From positions 1 through 6,129 of the forward strand of contig JACRIG010000103.1 of assembly GCA_016215715.1 (NCBI GenBank): a stretch of DNA of 6,129 nt. The letters are read 5' to 3'. Made by a program: the position numbers and the translations under genes. The DNA is from Candidatus Peregrinibacteria bacterium. Its GTDB lineage: Bacteria; Patescibacteriota; Gracilibacteria; Peribacterales; Peribacteraceae. The notes below the pieces were generated by a model. It saw only the letters and a list, made by a program, of their open reading frames with translations. It was not told the DNA's origin and did not search any database. This document shows, piece by piece, positions 1 through 5,073 of the stretch; the first letter of the stretch is position 1; the number at the start of each line of letters is the position of its first letter.

Positions 1-471
1 GCGGGTGATAGCAATGTCGCGGCGGATCCAGAGCCACGTGAAGACGAGGCCCTGCAGTGCCGTCAGCTCTGCCATCATGATGCTCCCCGTCTGCGCCACG
101 AACGCGGCCGAGAACAGCCAGACGCCGCAGAGGGTAAAGCGGTCGCGCCGCGGAAGAATTTTCCCCATTGACCAGATGAGGAAGACCGCCTGTACGAGGA
201 GGGTGGCGAACAGGAAGCGCCAGAAAAATTCCTGATACGCCCACCCGTCGGTGAGTCCGAGAAGGAAGCGCGCAGCGGGCGGATGCGGGTAGGGAATATT
301 GAGGAGATATTTCGCCTCATCGGTACGCACGCCGGACATCGCCTGTAAAAATGCGAGGATGATGGCATACGCCTCCAGCCCGATGATGCTGATGAAAACC
401 TGCCAATACCTCAGCGCAGGCGTTCCCGCCTGCGGATGTGCCGAGGAAGAGGAAGAATCTATGACGCGCAT
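1..471 (-). CDS. GT-C fold membrane glycosyltransferase, N-terminal part (3' end outside window)
   Basis: The frame is open from an ATG at 471 to the window edge, giving 157 residues of a longer protein. A short polar N-terminus (Ser-rich, residues 6-10) is followed by a hydrophobic segment at about 25-43. Next comes the loop motif RTDEAKYL (49-56) with the acidic pair D51-E52, then PYPHPP (60-65) and further membrane segments near 84-101, 114-127 and 134-149. An acidic pair in the first outside loop is a hallmark of GT-C enzymes (PMT, ArnT, GT39/GT83 types), which use polyprenyl-phosphate sugars. The start lies inside the 3' end of the GT2 gene (13-nt overlap), so the two are probably translated together. 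An in-frame ATG at 510 (13 codons earlier) is an alternative; neither start has a clear ribosome-binding site. Acceptor and sugar cannot be told from this part. Confidence 0.72.
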   Translation of the reverse strand, partial: MRVIDSSSSSAHPQAGTPALRYWQVFISIIGLEAYAIILAFLQAMSGVRTDEAKYLLNIPYPHPPAARFLLGLTDGWAYQEFFWRFLFATLLVQAVFLIWSMGKILPRRDRFTLCGVWLFSAAFVAQTGSIMMAELTALQGLVFTWLWIRRDIAITR

Positions 472-1496
472 GGGATCAATGTCAGCGGATCGAAGCGGAC
501 GATGTAGCATGTTTGAGGATCGCTGCCGCGCCGGTGTTCGTGATGGATGAACTGCAGCGAATGATTCGTGACACTGACGGGATCGATGTCCGAGAGGAGC
601 CAGCCCTGCCGCTCCGCGATCATCTGCAATGAGCGGGTTGCGTCACGACGCACTTCCGGCGACAACACGAGGAACCGGAGGTTCCATGCGGAAGGCAAAA
701 GGAGGGCGGCCGCCCCGATGATGAAGAGGAAAAGCACCACCCACTGCGCTTCCCACAGGAAATCAGAGAGCCGCTGCAGCGCGATGCGAAACAGTTGCGC
801 GAGGAACTCCATCTGCACACGGAAGGAAAATTTGCTTTCGCCCGCCCATCTGTTTCCGAACGTGAGCGGTACCTCGGCTGTGCGCGTACCGCGCGGGAGC
901 GCACCGAGGATCTCCAGAAGTATTTTAAATCCGGTCGGCTTCAGTTTCTCCGCAATACTCCGATAGAGCGGACGACGGATCGCAAAGTATCCACTCATGG
1001 GGTCCGACACGTGCACCCGCGGAACATGTCGTGCGAGGAACGTTCCCATTCTGCTCATCAACAAACGGATGCCACCCCAGTCCGCCATGCTCCCGCCACG
1101 CATGTACCGCGAAGCAACCGCGATATGCGCACCGCCAGCGCCGATCGCATGATAGAGCCTTGGAAGCAAATGCGGATCGTGCTGCCCGTCACAATCCATC
1201 ACCGCCAGTACATCACCCGCTGCCATCGCAAATCCTTCGGTGACCGCAGATGACAATCCCCGCCGCCCGATGCGCCGCAGCACTTTCACCGTCAGATCTT
1301 TTTTTGCAATCCTCTCGGCCACTTCCCATGTCCGGTCGGGCGAATCATCATCGACCACAATCAGCTCATGAGGGATCGACCCGAGCACGTCAGAGAGAAC
1401 CGGAAGCAGGCGCTCGAGGTTCTTTGACTCGTTATAGGTTGGCAGAATTAGCGATAACACGGCAAAAGTGTAGCGCCTTCCCTTGCCCCTAGCCAT
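459..1496 (-). CDS. GT2 family glycosyltransferase, polyprenyl-phosphate mannose/glucose synthase-like
   Basis: A 345-residue protein resembling dolichyl-phosphate mannose synthase (DPM1). Visible GT-A motifs are LILPTYNE (16-23), VVDDDSPDRT (47-56), the metal-binding DCDGQHDP (101-108) and SDPMSGYF (164-171). One strong membrane segment follows (about 252-271), then an unrecognised soluble tail of about 70 residues (to 345) instead of the GtrA-like membrane domain often fused to this family. The expected reaction is transfer of a hexose from a nucleotide sugar to polyprenyl phosphate at the inner membrane face, supplying the overlapping GT-C gene. I chose the ATG at 1496 because GAGG lies 6 nt upstream and the first beta strand starts soon after. 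The frame is open to 1724, but that extension would run antisense through the epimerase start and has no GT2 character. Family confident; the sugar is not determined. Confidence 0.9.
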   Translation of the reverse strand: MARGKGRRYTFAVLSLILPTYNESKNLERLLPVLSDVLGSIPHELIVVDDDSPDRTWEVAERIAKKDLTVKVLRRIGRRGLSSAVTEGFAMAAGDVLAVMDCDGQHDPHLLPRLYHAIGAGGAHIAVASRYMRGGSMADWGGIRLLMSRMGTFLARHVPRVHVSDPMSGYFAIRRPLYRSIAEKLKPTGFKILLEILGALPRGTRTAEVPLTFGNRWAGESKFSFRVQMEFLAQLFRIALQRLSDFLWEAQWVVLFLFIIGAAALLLPSAWNLRFLVLSPEVRRDATRSLQMIAERQGWLLSDIDPVSVTNHSLQFIHHEHRRGSDPQTCYIVRFDPLTLIPCAS

Positions 1497-1517
1497 TTCC
1501 TGCCTCACACTGCCTGT
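1497..1517. promoter_or_regulatory. 21-bp divergent intergenic gap with GT2 ribosome-binding site
   Basis: The start codons of the minus-strand GT2 (1496) and the plus-strand epimerase (1518) are only 21 bp apart. On the minus strand GAGG (1506-1503) sits 6 nt before the GT2 ATG. On the plus strand there is no Shine-Dalgarno sequence before the epimerase ATG. Promoters for both genes must lie largely inside the neighbour's coding sequence. No convincing -10/-35 pair is visible for either. Confidence 0.55.
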
Positions 1518-2429
1518 ATGAAGGTTCTCCTGACCGGCAGCTCCGGCACCATCGGCACACGGCTCTGCGAGCGGCTTCTGGCCGAAGGGCATCAGGTTTT
1601 CGGCGGGGATCTGGTGAAAAAAGACTGGCGACCGGAGGTACGGGCCGTGACACGGGTGATGGATATGAGAGAAGCGAATCACTTCGGGATCATCCCGCCG
1701 GAAAATGTGGAGATCGTCGTCCATCTCGCAGCCAACGCCCGCGTGTACGAACTGGTGGAGGAACCGCGCAAGGCGCTCGATAACATGACGACGCTTTTCA
1801 ACACGCTCGACTGGGCGCGGGAATATAAAATCAACAAATTCATCTTCGCCTCGTCACGCGAAGGGTACGGCAATATCAACGCCGATACCTTCACGGAAGA
1901 TATGGTGCGGATCGAAAACTGCGAGAGTCCGTACACCGCCAGCAAAGTAGGAGGCGAAGCACTCGTCCACGCGTACACCCGTTGCTACGGCGTCGATCAC
2001 GTCATCTTTCGCTTTTCAAACGTCTACGGCATGTACGACGAATCGAAGCGCGTCGTCCCCCTCTTTATCCGCCGCGCCCGCGCCAACGAACCGATGACGG
2101 TTTTCGGCAAAGAGAAATGCCTCGACTTCACCTACATCGACGACACCGTCGACGCCATCCTGTCCGCGATGAAAAATTTCGACGCGGTAAAAAACGACAC
2201 CTACAATCTCGGCTACGGTCAGGGCACGACTCTGGTGCAGCTGGCGGAAGACATCAAGCGACTCATCGGCAGCACATCAGAAATTAAAATAGGTGAATCA
2301 AGGACGGGGGAAGTGATCCGCTACGTTGCGGATATTTCCAAAGCGAGGAAAAAATTAGGGTACGATCCGAAGGTGCCGTTCAGTGAGGGAATCAAGAAGG
2401 CGGTGGAGTGGTACCTCAAAAATACCTAA
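1518..2429 (+). CDS. NAD-dependent epimerase/dehydratase (extended SDR), nucleotide-sugar modifying
   Basis: A 303-residue extended short-chain dehydrogenase. The N-terminal Rossmann motif GSSGTIG (7-13) fits GxxGxxG, with D31 at the end of strand 2 likely contacting the NAD ribose. HLAA lies at 69-72 and the catalytic set is S113, Y139 and K143 (YTASK). RFSNVYG (165-171) and the substrate-side DFTYIDDTVDAI (203-214) are typical of GalE/RmlB/UDP-glucuronate-decarboxylase relatives. It probably acts on a nucleotide sugar in the cytoplasm, but the substrate cannot be assigned. The segment usually reading SSxxVYG is SSREGYG here (112-118), which puts a charged pair next to the active site. The ATG at 1518 places the first strand (MKVLLTG) exactly at the N-terminus; an in-frame stop lies upstream at 1455. 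No ribosome-binding site is visible, so leaderless or promoter-proximal initiation is possible. Its neighbours suggest surface-glycan synthesis. Confidence 0.93.
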   Translation: MKVLLTGSSGTIGTRLCERLLAEGHQVFGGDLVKKDWRPEVRAVTRVMDMREANHFGIIPPENVEIVVHLAANARVYELVEEPRKALDNMTTLFNTLDWAREYKINKFIFASSREGYGNINADTFTEDMVRIENCESPYTASKVGGEALVHAYTRCYGVDHVIFRFSNVYGMYDESKRVVPLFIRRARANEPMTVFGKEKCLDFTYIDDTVDAILSAMKNFDAVKNDTYNLGYGQGTTLVQLAEDIKRLIGSTSEIKIGESRTGEVIRYVADISKARKKLGYDPKVPFSEGIKKAVEWYLKNT

Positions 2430-2449
2430 GGTAAGCCATAAACTAATAT

Positions 2450-2477
2450 TTGACTATTTAAAAAATTAATACATAAT
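2450..2477 (+). promoter_or_regulatory. Sigma70-type promoter, probably giving a leaderless peptidase mRNA
   Basis: In a very AT-rich 54-bp gap, TTGACT (2450-2455) and CATAAT (2472-2477) match the -35 and -10 consensus at five of six bases each with a 16-bp spacer. Six bases separate the -10 box from the ATG at 2484, so transcription would start at or next to the A of the start codon. No purine-rich ribosome-binding site precedes the ATG, which agrees with a leaderless message. Confidence 0.65.
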
Positions 2478-2483
2478 ATCATT

Positions 2484-4370
2484 ATGTCTGATGTCCTCAA
2501 AACACTTCAGGATCTGACAACGGATGCTTCTGTTGAAAAGCATGTCACTCCACATGAGCGCAACATCTTGCAGTTATGGACACCATCAAAAGGAGGGGGA
2601 GATGAATGGCTAAAGATATCACACAACTCTTCTGCTCAGATCGATCATGCAGGCGCATTTCACTGGATGGGCGCACTCGTCCGCGAAAGTGCACAGGTGT
2701 ATTGGCACCGTCTGCGGAAACTCATTCAGGGTGATGTTGTGGAGGGGCCGGACGGAAAATTCTTCCGGTTTATTGCAGAGCAGCGAAAGGCATTTCTCGT
2801 ATGGCTCAAAGATGCCGGACAAAATTTTGATGCTGCAGCAAAACTGCAGTGGGGCACTCATCCCGTTCTGAAACTCGGACCGAGTGTGGGTTTGTTGGAA
2901 GGAATGCATCCGAATACCGCACAGGTGCGGCTCGGTTTCAAAAGTCTACTGAGTATTGATGAAGTCGAAAATAAAATCCCCAAATTTCGCTTCGACGCTG
3001 CCAGTGACCGGCGTCACAACCCCGTTGAGTTCAGAATGAAAGCGGAACCGGAACTGACACGTATTGCGCGGACGATGACAGAAATCTATGGAATGAAACT
3101 TCATGAAGGGCAATTGCCGGTTAAGTGGCTCCCGCCAAGCACCGATAATTCGTATCTGGGACTCGCACACGTAGATGGGTGGATGGACGCCGAAATGGGT
3201 GCAGACGGAAAATACAGGATCAATCATCAGTCCACGACGCTCTGTAACAGACTATCTTTGAGCGATGCCGATTGGGGAAAGACTGCGATGCCCTACATTG
3301 TGGGCCACGAACTCGGCCACGCGCTCGTCGGCTTTATGGCGGCACCGCAGCACTACGGGGTACAGGAGGCGATTGCTGAAATAAACCGCAGACTCGTCAC
3401 GCTTGCGCATCCGGAACGATTCAACCGGATCTCGGAATATGAAATGCCCGCCATTCAGTGTGAGATGCCGGAAATTCTGGCGGGTGAGCAGGGGTGGGGG
3501 GTGCCGGAATTCGCAAGCCTGCATATTGAGAGCGCAGGCACTATAGGTGCGCAATACGCGGCATGCACTGCTGCTTTCCTCTATGCGCTGGGCGGCGATA
3601 TACAAAAGGCAATCCCGCTTCTGCGGCATGCTCTGACCCAGTGGAAAAAGAAAGTGACGGACAAAGAACGGACGTATAATAAGTATCGCATTCCGCGCCT
3701 CGAAGACTGGCTGCAGGAGATGGACACAGTCATCCCCGGCTTCCGTGAGCGATTCAATGAAAGGGGTATGTATCAGGAAAATTCTCTGATACCTGAAGGG
3801 GAACGGATCACATGGATTCCACGGGAATTTGGAGGTGAGTTCAATGTTTGCCTCTGCACACGTAACAAAAATTATCTGGCACCGATGCGTCAGGGTATGA
3901 AACCGATGCAAAACGCTGGCCTGTCTCTAGCACCGACCGATACGGCATCCGATATGCTTATGCTGGACGGAACGGAAGCGATATTGCCCGTACCACCGGG
4001 TGACGGAGTACAGCAAGGGGTCATGCCTGCAGCCGACGAGATGGAGTTTTCACTATCCGCCGTTCACGGCCCGGCACCGAAGCAAAAAGGCGAACTACGC
4101 ACCGAAGAAATCCAGACAATATTCGCAACACTGGCTCCTGTAAAAGGAATAGTGCAGGTGAAGTTCGACGATGGTCAACGAGGCGCTAAAACAGACTTCA
4201 ACGGCGGTTTCCGATTCAAGCCGGATTTCGTGCACAAATGCGCCGATTTTCTGAACGTCCCGCTCAGAGCCGGAATGAAGATACATGTCACAGTAAAAGG
4301 TGAAAAACATACGGCACGAAAAACCCTGATATGGGAAGACTGGGGGATGAGGGGAGGGCGGTGGAAATGA
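2484..4370 (+). CDS. Putative zinc metallopeptidase with HELGH motif, family not recognised
   Basis: A 628-residue protein I cannot assign to a named family. The centre carries YIVGHELGHALVGF, with H275-E276-x-x-H279 as likely zinc ligands and catalytic Glu. A second motif, EAIAE (295-299), lies where thermolysin-like gluzincins have their third ligand (EAISD in thermolysin), so E295 is the candidate third ligand. The stretch before HELGH (about 213-262) could supply the substrate-binding edge strand. A helical, possibly TPR-like part follows (about 350-390), then a low-complexity Met/Pro/Gly linker (about 463-520) and a C-terminal, probably beta-rich domain (about 530-620). There is no signal peptide or membrane segment, so a cytoplasmic location is inferred. 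The start follows the promoter at leaderless distance. It interrupts a run of sugar genes, is preceded by AT-rich DNA and converges with the TrpR-like gene. Proteolytic activity and substrate are unproven. Confidence 0.8.
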   Translation: MSDVLKTLQDLTTDASVEKHVTPHERNILQLWTPSKGGGDEWLKISHNSSAQIDHAGAFHWMGALVRESAQVYWHRLRKLIQGDVVEGPDGKFFRFIAEQRKAFLVWLKDAGQNFDAAAKLQWGTHPVLKLGPSVGLLEGMHPNTAQVRLGFKSLLSIDEVENKIPKFRFDAASDRRHNPVEFRMKAEPELTRIARTMTEIYGMKLHEGQLPVKWLPPSTDNSYLGLAHVDGWMDAEMGADGKYRINHQSTTLCNRLSLSDADWGKTAMPYIVGHELGHALVGFMAAPQHYGVQEAIAEINRRLVTLAHPERFNRISEYEMPAIQCEMPEILAGEQGWGVPEFASLHIESAGTIGAQYAACTAAFLYALGGDIQKAIPLLRHALTQWKKKVTDKERTYNKYRIPRLEDWLQEMDTVIPGFRERFNERGMYQENSLIPEGERITWIPREFGGEFNVCLCTRNKNYLAPMRQGMKPMQNAGLSLAPTDTASDMLMLDGTEAILPVPPGDGVQQGVMPAADEMEFSLSAVHGPAPKQKGELRTEEIQTIFATLAPVKGIVQVKFDDGQRGAKTDFNGGFRFKPDFVHKCADFLNVPLRAGMKIHVTVKGEKHTARKTLIWEDWGMRGGRWK

Positions 4371-4382
4371 AGGCGTAGACAT

Positions 4383-4445
4383 TTATTTCTTCTCCTCGTG
4401 ATACACCCCACTACGCTCCTGCGGGAGCTTCGGATCTCCTGTTTT
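4383..4445 (-). pseudogene. Relic 3' end of a reading frame ending VYHEEKK, paralogous to the tail of the FAD gene
   Basis: On the minus strand a 20-codon frame without a start codon reads ...GDPKLPQERSGVYHEEKK and stops at TAA (4385-4383); an in-frame TAA (4448-4446) closes it upstream. Its last seven residues equal VYHEEKK near the end of the FAD oxidoreductase (VYHEEKKA). Across 22 bases (4386-4407 against 5080-5101) there are three differences, and all fall in third codon positions (AAG/AAA, TAT/TAC, GTG/GTC), as expected of two tails that were once both translated. Upstream of the Val codon there is no similarity to the FAD protein. It may be the remnant of a deleted paralogue or a recombination scar. 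Too short to name a function. Confidence 0.5.
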
Positions 4446-4447
4446 TT
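4415..4447 (+). terminator. Weak hairpin plus T-run downstream of the peptidase gene
   Basis: GCTCC (4415-4419) and GGAGC (4424-4428) form a 5-bp stem with a 4-nt loop. An alternative stem, GGAG (4424-4427) with CTCC (4436-4439), is followed almost directly by TTTTTT (4442-4447). The two stems share bases and exclude each other. The second has the layout of an intrinsic terminator for the plus-strand peptidase transcript, but it is only about four base pairs plus a mismatch. Confidence 0.3.
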
Positions 4448-4477
4448 AGATGTAAAAACAATATTCCACACACTCAA

Positions 4478-4507
4478 CCCGGTACTCCAATTAACTGGAG
4501 TACTGGG
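4478..4507. promoter_or_regulatory. Operator-like palindrome A, downstream of the TrpR-like gene
   Basis: Arms GTACTCCA (4482-4489) and TGGAGTAC (4496-4503) flank ATTAAC. Symmetry continues outward as CCC (4478-4480) and GGG (4505-4507) after one mismatch. The 20-bp core at 4483-4502 is identical to the core of palindrome B, which is centred 486 bp away. The outer GTACT/AGTAC and the central TTAA recall the E. coli trp operator, which is 4 bp shorter. It lies 16 bp beyond the regulator's stop codon. As RNA it would also fold into a strong hairpin, but no U-run follows, so a protein-binding site is more likely than a terminator. Confidence 0.6.
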
Positions 4508-4523
4508 CGATGAAGTACATTCA

Positions 4524-4952
4524 TCAGTCATTGATCTCCTCGGACTGATTAAGAAGTAAGTTGAAGAACAGAAAATGTGCCGGATACTTTTTGCGGAGGT
4601 ATTCAAAACTTCCTAATTGTGGATACGGTCGCTTACCTCCTCTGTTTCGTCTCGATCCATCGAGGCGATAGGTTTCATACACTCCCCGCAGCCACCGATC
4701 AACAGAATCAATTGTCGACCAGCCAACACCGAGTGTTTGCCGGATGGACAGATGGGTGGCACCCTGAAGCAGAAGCTTTGCGATCTGGATGCGTCGCGCG
4801 AGCATGACTTGCTCGCTTGGTGTGAGGAGTCCTTTCAGAAACACGATACAGCTATCTGTATTTTTTGCGGCACCCACAGTGGCCCAAAGTATCGTTTCGA
4901 GTGATTGAAGCTCTTTGGGCGTCAGCCGGCGAAAGTCAATTTTCCCTCGCAT
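4524..4952 (-). CDS. TrpR/YerC-family DNA-binding regulator
   Basis: A 142-residue protein whose middle, LLTPSEQVMLARRIQIAKLL (42-61) through TLGVGWSTIDSV (73-84), lines up with E. coli TrpR (LLTP.E...L..R..I...LL.G......LG.G..TI). The helix-turn-helix spans about 67-88. Equivalents of the TrpR Thr44 and Arg54 are present (T44, R54), but the tryptophan-contacting Arg84, Gly85 and Ser88 correspond to S83, V84 and W87. Tryptophan response is therefore doubtful and the protein is closer to the YerC/YecD type. A tail of about 50 residues (basic RRNRGGKR, then an aromatic YPAHFLFFNLLL segment) has no TrpR counterpart (TrpR is 108 residues). Start ATG at 4952 follows GAGGGG. Palindrome B lies 14 bp upstream and a sister site past the stop, which suggests autoregulation. 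It runs in the same direction as the FAD gene upstream and converges with the peptidase gene. Confidence 0.87.
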   Translation of the reverse strand: MRGKIDFRRLTPKELQSLETILWATVGAAKNTDSCIVFLKGLLTPSEQVMLARRIQIAKLLLQGATHLSIRQTLGVGWSTIDSVDRWLRGVYETYRLDGSRRNRGGKRPYPQLGSFEYLRKKYPAHFLFFNLLLNQSEEIND

Positions 4953-4966
4953 TGCCCCTCTACTCT

Positions 4967-4990
4967 AATACTCCAATTAACTGGAGTATT
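4967..4990. promoter_or_regulatory. Operator-like palindrome B, upstream of the TrpR-like gene
   Basis: Arms AATACTCCA (4967-4975) and TGGAGTATT (4982-4990) are perfect 9-bp inverted repeats around ATTAAC, with TTAA at the centre. The site lies 14 bp before the regulator's ATG, on top of or next to its presumed promoter, which is where an autorepressor would bind. It shares an identical 20-bp core (4969-4988) with palindrome A, and a short TGGG extension on the right (4990-4993) is shared in direct orientation. No clean -10/-35 pair can be drawn around it. Confidence 0.7.
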
Positions 4991-5038
4991 GGGTGTGAGA
5001 TCATCAAAATGTGGCATGCGAAGAAAGATGGCTTCTGT

Positions 5039-5073
5039 AAAAGGAAATTTCCGTTCTGCCCACCCCCAGAACG
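5039..5073 (-). terminator. Hairpin after the FAD oxidoreductase stop codon
   Basis: CGTTCTG (5052-5058) and CAGAACG (5067-5073) form a 7-bp stem with an 8-nt C-rich/G-rich loop directly after the FAD gene's TGA. On the minus strand the stem is followed by GAAATTTCC and then TTTT, so the U-run is late and short. It could terminate or stabilise the 3' end of the FAD transcript and separate it from the regulator gene. The adjoining GGAAATTTCC (5043-5052) is itself a perfect 10-bp palindrome. Confidence 0.4.

Noticed and set aside
1424..1458. TTGACT at 1424-1429 as a -35 box for the epimerase
   Set aside because: No acceptable -10 hexamer lies 15-19 bp downstream; GATAAC at 1453 is too far away.
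1497..1724. N-terminal extension of the GT2 reading frame to an ATG at 1724
   Set aside because: It is antisense to the epimerase start, lacks GT2 character, and the ATG at 1496 has a ribosome-binding site and a normal family N-terminus.
3252..3911. 219-codon open frame on the minus strand
   Set aside because: It lies wholly antisense to the HELGH protein, with composition expected of a shadow frame and no recognisable domain.
4478..4507. Palindrome A as an intrinsic terminator of the TrpR-like gene
   Set aside because: The stem is strong, but no U-run follows on either strand, and the same core is present upstream of the gene, which favours a protein-binding site.
4510..4549. Eleven-codon plus-strand ORF (MKYIHQSLISSD) after palindrome A as a leader peptide
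   Set aside because: It has no ribosome-binding site, no tryptophan codons, no gene behind it on that strand, and overlaps the end of the TrpR-like gene.
4483..4988. An insertion sequence bounded by the two palindromes
   Set aside because: No transposase and no clear target-site duplication are visible; kept only as an alternative in the findings.
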